From NCBI GenBank assembly GCA_916613615.1, contig OU744721.1, positions 55,996,747 through 56,060,746 on the forward strand: a DNA stretch of 64,000 nt, given 5' to 3'. Below are positions 43,870 to 56,292 of the stretch, one piece after another. The DNA comes from Steromphala cineraria. Taxonomy: Eukaryota > Mollusca > Gastropoda > Trochida > Trochidae. The first letter of the stretch is position 1, and each line of letters starts with the position of its first letter. A program made the translations under genes and the position numbers. The notes below the pieces were generated by a model, which saw only the letters and a list, made by a program, of their open reading frames with translations, had not been told where the DNA came from and searched no databases.

Positions 43870-46640
43870 TTTACGATGTCCGACGTGTCAATAAACATTC
43901 ATTATATTTAAATCGTAAAGCAGTGCACACATTATAAATAATGTCTTTGAGACACGTCCATTTGAAATAGCGCTCGTTCGTTTGATCGATCAGCTGTTAA
44001 CGTTATTTGTTTATATATAACGATGTTAAAAATGTGCTTAGAAGTGACTCCGAGAGCCGTGAGGCTCCCGAAGTGTGGATCATATTGTCGACATGAACTC
44101 TTTGAACAAATAAAACTAGAATTTGCTTTTCAAATTCAAAATGTATTGTCGTAATTGAAAAATTATCATATATAGAAAGAATAATTTCAAAAGACATTAA
44201 CTAAAATTTCTCATTGCTCAGAAAAAAATTAAGTTCAATGTCGTTCAGGCTTCAGCTTACAATTTACTGAAGCTTATAAAATTTCCTACTAATGATCAAA
44301 ACTAGCATGTTATGAATATTTGTGTGTTAAGTATTTTTTTTAGAAAAAAATATTTTCAGTGAAAGAAGCAATAGGATAATATATTTGTATCATTCTTATG
44401 CCTTTATTAACTTTGGAACAGTTTTAATGTACCTCTATTATCTTAGTATTTTTCACCCTAAAATATACAATTGACAAACAAGAGCACTTCCCAAACTAAA
44501 GTGCAAAGAATCAGCATCCATTGATTTGAATATACACTAACTTATTTTGTCTGAGAATATCTAAAGTTAACAAATCTATAAATCATTACATTTCCTTTTA
44601 CTTTACTGTGTACATCAGAGGTCAATGGAAAATAAAAAGTCAATTAAAGGTATTCATCACTACAACTCTTTCTAAAATCAATAATAAAAAATTAAAAAAT
44701 GCACAATCTAAATCAAATGAAATTAAAATAAAATTTGAAAATGTGATTTATATCATTGAAGGTTCCACTGTCTCATGATTTTTTTAAACAAATCTTTTCA
44801 AATTATCAACATATTGTATTGCATATTTCATGAAATACATGGTTTTATGTTCAACCAGAAATCAAGGCAAAATCTGATGTAAACACATAATCATTAGGGC
44901 TTTTTATTGTTCACTGAAATAGATATTTTTACTGTTGCACTACTGCTAATTCCTCAATGGGTTGAAACGCAAAATTAATGCAATGGGCATCTTATATTTA
45001 AACTCTAATTTCTTCTTCCTACTGTGTAATTTCCTGGTTTTGTGCAGTTGCCAATAATTTGAATTACTGTCTTTTTTTAAGGGAATACTCATTTAAAAAT
45101 CATGATTCATGTAACTTTTGAATGAATTTTATGTTATGAAGAATTGTGTATATTTAATATATTACCTGTGTACACAAGTCTGTCTAGCAAGGGTTTAAAA
45201 TATATTTGTAGATGCATCGTTTGTGATGTATTCTCAACTGGGCACAAACTCCTTTTTCTTTAATATTATGACTTATTGATAAATCTAATATATCCCATCT
45301 AGATTCATTCATTTGCAGGCAAACTTGAATTAGTACCCAATTAAATTATTGATTCATTTATTATTGTGTATGTCGCAATTATTATTAATTGTATCATTTA
45401 TTAATATCACCTGAAACTATATAAAACCTGAATTAATCTAATTCGATAGATTTCTACTTGATTAACATTCGTCATGAAGTACCCCACCCGTCGTGAGCCT
45501 CATATAAATACAGGTCAAACACTCACGGCATAGCCCCTACTGCAGAAAAGGAAAACTGGAAAAATCTGTCAATTTTTTAAAACTTCAACGGATAAAAATG
45601 ATGAAATCTAGACAAAGAACGTATAAGGAATACATTAAAACAAACTTGTATGTGAGTCAAGTTAACCTGTTTTTAGTTTGAACACCCTTACTAGTCTTGA
45701 GCCGTGGCATTGAATCACATTGATACCAAGAACGATAACTCTACCAGTACTGTAATCAGCTGTTTCATGTCGCATTCATGCACGATGTCAAAGACTCGCT
45801 ACAAACATCTATTCTAATAACAAACAATTTCCATACTTGGTTGTACAAATATTCTTCAAGAGAATGTTTATATATTAGTATATCTGTGATCAGACTACGT
45901 GTTATCGGGTTAAGAGATGTCTCCAAGTGTCCGTAGATCTATCTGCTGACAGTCGATTGTAACTTCGAGCGGTTCCGACAAAACAATTATGAATATCCAT
46001 TCAGCCTTTAATTTTTTAAAATCGATAGATGTTCACATCATCGAAAACTGCACTGCTTTCACCAATTATCTGAACTTTCTTGACAAATATGAATCCCGAG
46101 TCAAATATCAGGATAAACGTAGCAGTCGCACTGTCTGGATCACCACCGGCACCGACAACAAGCTCTTATGACGTCACTTGGTCACGTGACCGTTGTAAAG
46201 TTCGGGATTTCCCTTTGACATAAAAAGGTGTAAGTTTAATATCAATTGCAAGATGGGAATGTTTCAATTTAACTATATCTATGGTTTTGAATATTCGCAA
46301 ACAGTCAATGCATACCTGTAAACACCAATTTTATTTGATATTGATAATTTTATTGTAAAATCCTTTAAGGTATAACAATGCACCAGACCAGTTACTTTTA
46401 GAAGGTGGTATAGATAGATTTAGCCGTATCCAATTAAGTTTTTTACCAATTTGAAATAGATGTTCGATGGTGAACAATAACGATATTAAGCAAATGGAAA
46501 ATTTTGTCAACATTTCTTGTTATACAAAATATAACATTTTCTCTATTGGATACTGATACCTTCATTTAGAACGGACCAACATTAAAAAATAATGTGTCTC
46601 TTAACTTACAACATCTTTATTAAGACGATTCTTTTATCAT
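43870..46640. other. no recognisable gene
   Basis: Very AT-rich. ORFs are short and unconvincing. Confidence 0.5.
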
Positions 46641-46664
46641 TATGTACTTAGGCTAAATGTATTC

Positions 46665-46795
46665 ACATTTAGTTATTACGTACGTACGTAATAATTTTTC
46701 ACGTACGTACGCACTAAAAACACGTACGTACGCAATAATAACACGTACGTAATAAAAATATTTTTTTACCATGTCCCTTCTGGAGCTTTGTAGAT
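46665..46795 (-). repeat. 'gctccagaagggacatggt' repeat, right member with ACGTACGT array
   Basis: Minus strand: gatatctacaaagctccaga, agggacatggt, then three or four acgtacgt(acg) palindromes separated by A/T stretches, ending attattacgtacgtacgtaa. The left member has only decayed acgta sites. Confidence 0.8.
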
Positions 46796-48185
46796 ATCAG
46801 ACTCGAATTACGAACCAACAACTCCTGACATTGACTTTGTTTTGTTTTTAAAACAGACACATTTCTGCAGTTTTCTTTGTTATCGACGCGTTGTTTAGCT
46901 TGACTCATAACACTACCTCACGGCGATCTGTCAAAGTTGCAGATACATGTAGACTTGGTCCCGCCTCATTGATATTAAGGTAAAGGTCGTTTAAAACTTT
47001 CCTTATATGGAAAAGGCATCAAATGTTGCAAAGATGAAAATATTGCTTGGTTGTGTTTACGATTCATGTTTACTTTTATATGAAATCGGGTCAAAATTGT
47101 GACAGTATGATTTTAAAATATCAAGTTTTCTTTGGTTGCTTAAGGTCTTTGTGAAAAGAATAAATAGAACACCTTTAAGAACTTATTTATTAAATAATCA
47201 ACAGTTACTTTCAAAAGTGATTACAAATTTGATTGAATAACTCGGCAGAGTAAATATATAATACTTACGATATCATACGGAACATCAAATATACCGAGAC
47301 GATCAAGTTTGTTTACAGTTGACACTTGACACCTTGACGACGACCTGTTACCTGTTACGATAGTCGTCTATACATGTGAGTATATTTGAAAGTAGGTCAA
47401 GATCGGGTTGAATGAATGCTCTCTTTTGAAGGATCATGCTTGATCAGCGTTAGTTGTAACTGTATACGAAGAAGCGCTAGTCGGGTGATTGTATACACCA
47501 TTCTGAAAGGATATGATAGAGACTAGGTTTGTGCTATTCAGGATACTGCCACAAGCATTTATGCAATATTCCCTTCTTTTGAGTTCGTAGAAATAACACC
47601 TAAATACATTGCTCAACTTCCACATATTTGTGACAAGTAAAAGATACATGATGACACAAGGGGTACATACGAAATATCATCGAGCTATCATATCAGTAAT
47701 AGCAAGCTAATATTGCGTATCAATCATGTATCTGTTTTTCAAAAAGGGAAACGTCTTGCGACCTTCCACTCTGCATGATTGACGAATGACCTTAATTTCT
47801 TTTCAAGTTTGTAACGATGACTAATTTTAATGGTTGTTTTACTACAATAAGTTAACACTGGTTTGTGTTCAATACTGAATACTGAAAATATAAACTTTCT
47901 TCCTCACTCAATGAGGTAAACATGGTATTTGTCAAGAAAACACAATTATCCTTATATTATTGAAATAAATTCGACTTATTTAACCATTTAAATTCAAACG
48001 TATGGAGATGGAGATAAAGAGTATCAATATACTAAAATATAAGTGTAACTTATATCCAACATTATACACATTTGACAAAGATTTGTAAAAAAAAGAATTT
48101 GTACTGAGAATAGAATCACATACAGAAAGTCATTAAAACAATTTTCTTGAAGTTTCTATTAAAATTTTGAAATGACGTGTTAGAG

Positions 48186-48790
48186 TAGTCCATTCCTGAT
48201 TCTGAAAGGCTATTAGCGAGTATCTATCTTCAATTTTTTGAGTATAGGGGTAGATTCCTAGATTGTGAAGGGCTATTAGCTGGTCTTGTTGTCAAACTCA
48301 GGGGTAGTGTAGTCCATTCCCAGATTATCTATATTCAATATATGGTGAATAAGAGTGGTTTCCAGGGCTGAGCGGAAACCTTTGAGTCGATTCCCAGATT
48401 GGGAATGGCTGTGTGCAAAAAAAAAGTACAATTACTATTGGAATATAGATGTATATTCCCAGATTGTGAAGGGATTTGTGCATACCTTTATTTACATTAT
48501 TGATTAAATATTTCTGTATCTTCCCAGATTGTGAAGGGTGTGTGCATATCTTAAAGTACATGTCCTCATGAAATATAGGGATGATTCCCAGATTATGAAG
48601 GGCTGTGTGTATGTCGTTAATTACATGTATTAATGGAAAATAGGTATATGCCTAGATTGTGAAGGGATGTAAGTATGTCTTTAAGAACATATATTAATTG
48701 AATGCAGGGATATATTAATTCCCAGATTGTGGGGGCTGTGTGTATGTCCTTTAACGGACACATTGTTTAATATTGAAATCATTGATCGAA
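48186..48790. repeat. minisatellite, about nine units of 60-70 bp
   Basis: Each unit carries 'attcccagattgtgaagggc' with 'tgtgtgcatatctttaagtacat' following. Units are diverged at the left, better kept at the right. Overlapping ORFs are products of the repeat. Confidence 0.9.
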
Positions 48791-50439
48791 AAAATATTGT
48801 CTGAAAGGTGATATCGAGGAGGAATTACATTTCATATAAAAACGTCGTTGCTATAATGATTATAGGATAGATAACAGTAAAACTTATTTTTATAACCGCC
48901 CATCTCTATCATACTTGTTACTTTTTTATGTGTATAGAATTTTTAAACCTAAGTTAATACCAGTATAGAATCAATTCGTTATGAAATCGATAAATTGTAT
49001 GTACTAAATAATTTCCAGTGTAGTTTTTTAAGTTTTACTGTAACTATTTCTTTAGTTTTTCACCACCTCTATAAATTAAAATCTTCGATATTTACTGATT
49101 ATCCGTCTAGATAAAAGAAATAAAAAATATGAATTTGAAATATGATTAAGAATCTTGACTTGTAGGTGAATGATAACGGCCAGTTCAATAGAGCAGTGAC
49201 ATGTGAACAATATATGACGTACACGAGAATTATTATGAGAAACTTATTTTAAATGTTTGAATAAAATCATAGCCACTCCCTCCTATGTGAAGTGTGATAA
49301 TCTTTCAATTATGTGTAATCTGGTGATCTCTGTGGCAATATTGCTTAACTAATCCTTAACAATATCATTGTTACACTGTTAACGTATAATCAATCCCCAA
49401 AGAGGCAAATTCAGATGATCAATCTGAAAAATAAATTGGTGTGAGTGTGCGAGATTGTGACCTCAAGTCAGCTAGGGAGGCGACACAGTGACATGTTGTA
49501 GTGATAACATGCTGCAGAACCGTCAGACGGCTGGTCGAATTATGTCATGGTATATATTATTCTGGTTTCATCAGTTTGTAATAAACAATTTGGAAAAATA
49601 TATCTTATATGAGTTTGGCTTTTCATTAATAACTTACACTATAATGCAATTGGCTTTATTGGTTTCCTTACACCATATTTCTATAAAAGGATTAAAATGC
49701 ATCTACATCAGATTAAGATATGTATGCATGTATTTGCAAACAGTAACAAAAGTTGAATACATAAATTGTCTGTCGCCAAAAAACTATCGGTTCAGAACAT
49801 TTAAAATATTTTGTAGTTCAAATCCATAACTACCCAAAGTAAAATATATTTTGAATCGGTGAATTTCATGTAGCATTTGGTCATAAAAGTACTGTACTGT
49901 TTACCCTTTTGACATACACTTGAAGACTGCAACAGTTTTAGTTTGAATATGTTTTACTAACGTTTTACTTTGTTTATCTAAGTCTATCTTTATATTTTAG
50001 TACTTGATTAAAATGACAACCAGTGTTTATCAACAGTGATGTCTTTTCTTTTCCTAACGAATGGACCATTCCATTAATCAGATAGGTAACAGGTATGACT
50101 CTAGATATGCTCGCGTCAAAGACAACGTGCTTTTGTATGACGGATAGGACATGAGTTACCTCCCTTGGTTATCTCTCCTCTGGCGATAGGTTATTTGGAG
50201 TTATACCCCACTTCCGGTCTCGTTGCTATGGTTTCCTTTGTTCTAACTGTAGGTGTTTTGACGGATACACCTCTCCTTTTTATCTTGTAACTGTAGGTTA
50301 TCCTCTGATACACCTCTACTTTTCTAATAAACCAATTCTTTATTGTTAATCTACACTTAGTCAGGAGAAGAGATCTTCTACGTTGGCAAATAAATGGACT
50401 TGTAAAATTTAGAACTTTAAATTTATGAGAATTATAATC

Positions 50440-50510
50440 AAAGAATCGAACCAGGGACCTTTATGTTGTTGAGCAGCGACTCTATCGACTGAGCTAATGA
50501 GGATTGATAC
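50440..50510 (-). mobile_element. tRNA-derived SINE head
   Basis: Minus strand: TAGCTCAGTCGATAGAG (box A-like) then, 28 bases on, GGTTCGATTC (box B). Acceptor stem pairing is poor and no CCA-side structure holds, so this is a SINE promoter region or tRNA pseudogene and not a tRNA gene. Confidence 0.7.
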
Positions 50511-50739
50511 AAGCACAAGTATTTTCTGTTGTTTTATGTATATATGTATTCTATATATATACACCTATGTATATAATAATTAGTATGTACCAATTTTAAT
50601 GAAATGAAGTTAGTTTATGGTTCATTAGAAGAGTATTATTAATATTCTATTGATCTAGTTGGGTCAAAAGCTGTATACTTAAAGAATGATGGAAGCTCTT
50701 TTTGGTCAAATATGACTCGACCGGAGTTGGGTATAAATC

Positions 50740-50886
50740 AGATATACCCACAATGCCTTCAGTGTATCGCTCAATAACCTCCTGTTTGAATCGTGGTTCC
50801 TCGGCTCCGCTACGCTACGCCTCGGAGACCCACGATTCAAACAGGAGGTTATTGAGCGATACACCTCGGGAAGTATGGGTATATCT
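50740..50886. repeat. long inverted repeat (57-bp arms)
   Basis: agatatacccacaatgcctt ... gtttgaatcgtgg pairs with ccacgattcaaac ... gggtatatct; the inner 35 bases are perfect. The spacer is 32 bases with its own repeated cgctacgc. It would fold into a strong cruciform or hairpin RNA. Confidence 0.95.
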
Positions 50887-52054
50887 CTAACATACGTGTG
50901 TGACAAATGGGACGTGTAACTAATGGCATGTAAAAGATTATTATTGTAGCGGCAATTCCAAAAACATATCACTAGCCGACTAGGCAATATCCCTATTTTT
51001 ATGTAATCTATCAATTTCATATAAACACATATCAAATGAAGCTGAATTGACACCCCTTTATGTTGGAAATCAGGATTTCGTGTCGAAGTTATGCAATGAA
51101 TTCAGACGACTGCACTAATTCACCCTGCACTAATTCACCCGCCAACTATGTCAGTTGACACGACTTAGCCCGTGCCGCACGCTTTTCAAGTGCTAACTGG
51201 AGCCTCTCTGCCATGTAAAACCAAACTTTTGGCAGATCTTAAAGTAGTTCCACATGTAAAGAACATCATGGCTATTCCTGATCAAGATACTTAAAAGCAA
51301 ATAAGCATATGCTATGAAGATTAACAAGTAAACGGATAAAATGTCAGGTTATAACAATAACAAAAATCAACAACAGGTCCTTTCACCTAAGAGCATTCGG
51401 CACTAAAGACGCAACAGGGGGATATGAGCTACAGAGCCAATGGCTCTTTTTCAGGATATTACATCCTGTATCTGCTTTTGCAGATTGTGAGGTCACAAGG
51501 TATGAATGCACGCGCTTTTGTTGCAGAACTTTTCTGCATTCATCGAGGAATTGTTTCATGTAGCTTGGCGCTCTTGACCACTCACAATACTCGAATTGTA
51601 ACAAATTCATTTTGTATTTACATGTGTTTGGCATTATCAGAGCATATCGAAACGATGTCTGCGAGGAGATATCACAAGCGATATCTCCCGTGGAACAGGG
51701 ATGATGAAGACATAGGCCTATAAATTATAACAAACATTACAGGTTCATCTAGAGCGTTTTATTTTTGACAATGACATGTACCTTTTCTACAAGCATCTTT
51801 TAAGCGTTATCTATATTCCAACGTTATATTTAAAAGAATCATTACAATCGTCATTCCAGCGTTATGAATCGTATATATTGCAGTGAGACATACATATTAC
51901 AAGCGTTAGCACAGTTTAAGCTAAACATAACCAAGAGCACAGATTTGAAATGTTTCATACATTGTATTTGGCTTTGACACATGTTCAAAAAAGTATTTGT
52001 AATGATTAAAGTTCAAATAAACTCACTCAAATGGCATTGCCATATAAAAAAAGA

Positions 52055-53292
52055 AAATTATGTTTCCAAAGGGGGATTTCACGTCGTTCTTCACAAAAAT
52101 ATACCCAAATTAATTATTTTTTTGGTTGGCCCTTTCTAAGTGTATTTTTTTCATGACCCTCACTAAAATTTATGTCTACAAACATGGAATTGGACTTCTG
52201 AAATTTATGTTCGGTTTTTAATTTTTTTTTGTCAGGAAAACTTTAAATAACAGTTAATATTTTGTTGAAACATACACATTTACAATATTAACAATTGATT
52301 ATATATAGTAAAAGTATATCGTTTTGGAGATTAACATATATAACACAAAGTAATAAATTCCACTAATAGATTTATAAAGGATAATGATTGACATGATGAG
52401 TATCCCTTATGATTTGCTTGGGGAATTGATTAGCTCTCAGTCAGTGGTACATAACATACAATAATTATCTAAAATGAAAAGAGAGTACAAGACCGAAATT
52501 TCAAAAGAGAAAATCTACTCATCAAAGTGATTAATTCTAAATTAGTTTCATTGTGAACTGTCAGTGTCAGACTTAAAAGTGGATAGAGGCCTGGCCCTCC
52601 CAATGGTTATATGATAAATTCTTAAGAGATATAAGCTTTCGCAGCTAAAAAGCTGATATAATTTGTATGTCTTGTTTGCTAAATCATAAAAAGCAAGAAA
52701 CATAATGTCAAGATATATCCTTCCTCAAACTCCGTAATAGAGCTTACAAAATGGAAATTCACTATACAGAAAACATAAACACCTCCAACAAAGACTTCTA
52801 AAAATGTGTGCTACGAAATAGGTTCAATATGTCAAACTATTACAAAGCTATCACATTGATTACATATGCCAGCTTTTGTTACATTTGAACATTTGAATAT
52901 TATAAATGTCTGAGTTTATGAGTGGAACAAATGACTTCTTTATAAGAAAGAAAGGAATAAAGAAGTCTTAATCTATATAAAGACTACGTATGAAGGTACA
53001 AACAGCATATCTATGGATAATGTTGATAGGTCAGGTTTAATAATATTTGAAAATAAGCATCTGGACTATGAAATTGACATATATAAATCTTACTTATTCA
53101 TGTATTTACATAAGCTGTTCGCTGCTTAAAAATAGAAAAAGTTTCTTTTATTTCAAATTTCAAATCTCAACATTTGAATTCACGTGGATATCATGTATAT
53201 AATATTTCTGCTTAAAGTAAGTTTTAAATATATATATCTGTTACATGTATATTTATGAATATTGATCAGGTAATAGGTTTCATAATTTGTGT
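52055..53292. repeat. 1.24-kb tandem duplication, unit 1
   Basis: Starts aaaattatgtttcca and holds long blocks identical to unit 2, for example ataatgattgacatgatgag and tgtcagtgtcagacttaaaa. No coding potential recognised. Confidence 0.95.
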
Positions 53293-54512
53293 AAAATTAT
53301 GTTTCCATAGAGGGATTTCACTTCGTTACTTCACAAAAATATGACCCTATCCAAATCAATTTCTTTTTGGGTGGCCCTTTTTAAGTGTATTTATTTCATG
53401 ACCCTCACTAAATTTATGTCTACAAACTTCTGAAACTTATATTCGGTTTTTAATTTATTTATTTTTTCAGTAAAACTTTAAATAACCGTTAATAGTTTGT
53501 TGAAACATACACATTTACAATATTAACAATTGATTATATATAGTAAAAGTATATAGTTTTGGAGATTAACATATATAACACAAAGTAATAAATTTCATTA
53601 ATAGATTTATAAAGGATAATGATTGACATGATGAGTATCCCTTATGATTTGCTTGGGGAATTGATTAGCTCTCAGTCAGTGGTACATAACATAAATTTAT
53701 GATCTAAAATGAAAAGAGAGCACAAGACCGAAATAAAAAGAGAAAATCTACTCATCAAAGTGATTAATTCTAAATTAGTTTCATTGTGAACTGTCAGTGT
53801 CAGACTTAAAAGTGGATAGAGGCCTGGCCCTCCCCATGGTTATATGATAAATTCTTAAGAGATATAAGCTTTCGCAGCTAAAAAGCTGATATAATTTGTA
53901 TGTCTTGTTTGCTAAATCATAAAAAGCAAGAAACATAATGTCAAGATATATCCTTCCTCAAACTCCGTAATAGAGCTTACAAAATGAAAATTCACTATAC
54001 AGAAAACATAAACACCTCCAACAAAGACTTCTAAAAATGTGTGCTTCGAAATAGGTTCAATATGTCAAACTATTACAAAGCTATCACATTGATTACATAT
54101 GCCAGATTTCGTTACATTTGAACATTTGAATATTATAAATGTCTGAGTTTATGAGTGGAACAAATGACTTCTTTATAAAAAAGAAAGGAATAAAGAAGTC
54201 TTAATCTATATAAAGACTACGTATGAAGGTACAAACAGCATATCTATGGTTAACGTTGAAAGGTCAGGTTTAATAATATTTGAAAATAAGCATCTGGACT
54301 ATGAAATTGACATATATAAATCTTACTTATGCATGTATTTACATAAGCTGTTCGCTGCATAAAAATAGAAAACGTTTCTTTTATTTCAAATATCAACATT
54401 TGAATTCACATGGATATCATATAATATTTCTGCTTAAAATAAGTTTTAAATATATATAAATCTGTTATATTTTTTAATATTGATCAGGTTATAGGTTTCA
54501 TAATTTGTGTTA
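53293..54512. repeat. 1.24-kb tandem duplication, unit 2
   Basis: Direct repeat of unit 1 with scattered substitutions and small indels; few differences, so fairly recent. Ends ttcataatttgtgtt. Confidence 0.95.
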
Positions 54513-54559
54513 TATCTTAAAAAATGTCACTATCAGATATAGGCTAACAAAATCATTAA

Positions 54560-55255
54560 TAACCAACACTATAATGCAATTGGTTTTACTGGTTCTTTTA
54601 CTACAAAATTATATTAAAGGGTTTACTATCCATCTTCATCATATAAAGTTATGTATGGATGTATTTTCAAACAGTAACAAAAGTAGAATACATACAAAAA
54701 CATATCACTAGCCGACTATAGGCAATATCCCTATTTTCATGTAATCTATCAATTTCATATCAAACACATTTCAAATGAAGCAGAATTGACACTCCTTTTT
54801 GTTGGAAATCAGGATTTCGTGTCGAAGTCATGCAATGAATTGACACGACTGCATTAATTCACCCGCCAACTATGTCAGTTGACAAGACTTCGCACTTGCC
54901 GCACGCTTTTCGAGTGCTTACAAGAAGCCTTGTAAAACCAAACTTTTGTCAGATCTTTAAGTTGTTACACATGTCAATGTTTTCCTAACCGACCAATGAA
55001 ATTTGCGCTAGGGTTGTTTACACTTGAGTAACATATCTTAATTTATTTCATGACTTATATACACATATGGATAATAATTCATTATTACATTCAAAAGTTT
55101 TAAATTTAAGAAAAGTACAGATCGCAGTATTGTCTTCAAAGGACATCATGGCTATGCCTGATCAGAAACTTAAAAGCAAATAAGCATATGCTATGAAGAT
55201 AAACAAGTAAACGGATAAACTGTCAGGTTGTAACAACAACAAAACATAGACCAAC
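54560..55255. repeat. segmental duplicate, copy 2
   Basis: Counterpart of 49,625-51,360 without the 1.2-kb middle. It carries its own extra stretch (about 54,975-55,140) relative to copy 1. Confidence 0.75.
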
Positions 55256-55289
55256 ATTTTCCATTACCTATATTCAATGTTAAATAATG

Positions 55290-55700
55290 TGAACGATTAA
55301 AGTGCTGCGTTGACTGAAGGCAATGATATTGTCTTTGTTTGCCTTTCAAGACAAGTTTTTTGATAAATTAAAACTTGTAAAGTACGTTTTAAACATTTTC
55401 TTAATTTTTCTCCACATTTGGTAATGCTCTAGTACTGTCGGTTGATCTTTATAGCTCTTCAAGCATGTTTTTCATCTCACTTTTGTACTTCATTCCATCC
55501 TGCAGTCAGCCTAGAAAGTCTGAAGAAAGAAAAGCGATTATTTGTAACTGAGAATTGCTGTTCGCTATGTAAAAATATACTTCTGTGACATAAAAGTGTC
55601 CATTCAAAGGTATCCTTCATGGGAATTATTCATTTGATTTATTGAATCTTAGATACGGGAATTGTTCGTAATATATGTTTTATGCGCAAACAGCATCTCT
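55290..55700 (-). pseudogene. decayed duplicate of TRPM-A last exon
   Basis: The + strand here repeats, with many changes, the sequence at about 56,010-56,480: the cgctgcgttgactga start, the coiled-coil codons around caagcatgtttttcatctc, and the caaacagcatctct end. The copy of the exon has lost its frame (in-frame TGA within the coiled coil) and has a broken stop region. It is a tandem duplication of the 3' end of TRPM-A, period about 0.75 kb. Confidence 0.7.
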
Positions 55701-55798
55701 AGAATGTACGATATCACAACAAACACTTAACAACAAAAGAAATGTCACCTCATCTTGTTCAGAGACAAAAAAAATATCCTGCGGCCAGATAACGCAGC

Positions 55799-56000
55799 AA
55801 AGGAAAAACAACAACAGGTCTTATTGGAATTATCTATTACCATTTCATGTTTTAAGTTTGGCCACTTAAAAGCAACAAAGGAAAAACAACAACAGGTCTT
55901 ATTGGAACTATCTATTACCATTTCATGTTTTAAATTTGGCCACTTAAAGGCAACAAAGGAAAAACAACAACAGGTATTATTGGAACTATCTATTACCAAC
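55799..56000. repeat. 78-bp tandem repeat, 2.6 copies
   Basis: Units start aaaggaaaaacaacaacagg and end ccacttaaaagcaac. Two nearly identical full copies and a third cut short. The unit length is a multiple of 3, so it stays open in several frames; I do not call it coding. It lies between the real and the decayed last exon of TRPM-A. Confidence 0.9.
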
Positions 56001-56171
56001 TTTAAATAATGTCAACAATCACGCGCTGCGTTGACTGATGGTCACACAATGGCATTGGTCCATGCTTGACTATAATTTTGAAATTGTGCCCCATACTAAT
56101 TAGAACATTAATTCTTCACCAATGCGATAAAAGACATTTTTTTGATAACTTAAAACTTGTAAACTACTTTC

Positions 56172-56292
56172 TTAATCAGTTTCTTCTTGTTCCTCCACAT
56201 TTTGTACGGGCTCTGGTACGTGTCTGTTGATCTTTAAAATCTTTTCCAGCATGTTTTTAATCTCTTTGTTCTCTTTTTGCAGCGTAGAAAGT
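56172..56292 (-). CDS. TRPM-A last exon: coiled coil and stop
   Basis: Thirty-nine codons and TAA. LSTLQKENKEIKNMLEKIL has Leu/Ile at heptad spacing, as expected of the TRPM tetramerising C-terminal coiled coil, followed by an acidic tail (NVEEQEETD). The acceptor is catttccag. A decayed copy lies just beyond it at about 55,430-55,520. Confidence 0.88.

Larger units (their letters stand above)
49620..51360. repeat. segmental duplicate, copy 1 (interrupted)
   Basis: 49,625-49,765 and 50,960-51,360 match the contiguous 54,560-54,700 and 54,697-55,255. The 1.2 kb between the two parts in this copy, holding a SINE head and the large hairpin, is absent from the other. Confidence 0.75.

Noticed and set aside
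45989..46171. Plus-strand ORF ending RTVWITTGTDNK, resembling the TRPM WITTGG motif
   Set aside because: The rest of the ORF has no TRPM similarity, there is no donor site at the right place, and the strand is opposite. Taken as chance.
46714..46908. Minus-strand ORF MSQAKQRVDNKEN...
   Set aside because: Its second half lies in the dispersed 'agggacatggt' repeat; no splice or family support.
50440..50510. tRNA gene on the minus strand
   Set aside because: Boxes A and B are present, but acceptor and anticodon stems do not pair; better explained as a SINE head.
55745..56009. Periodic ORFs on both strands (KEKQQQVLLEL repeat)
   Set aside because: Produced by a 78-bp tandem repeat whose length is a multiple of three.
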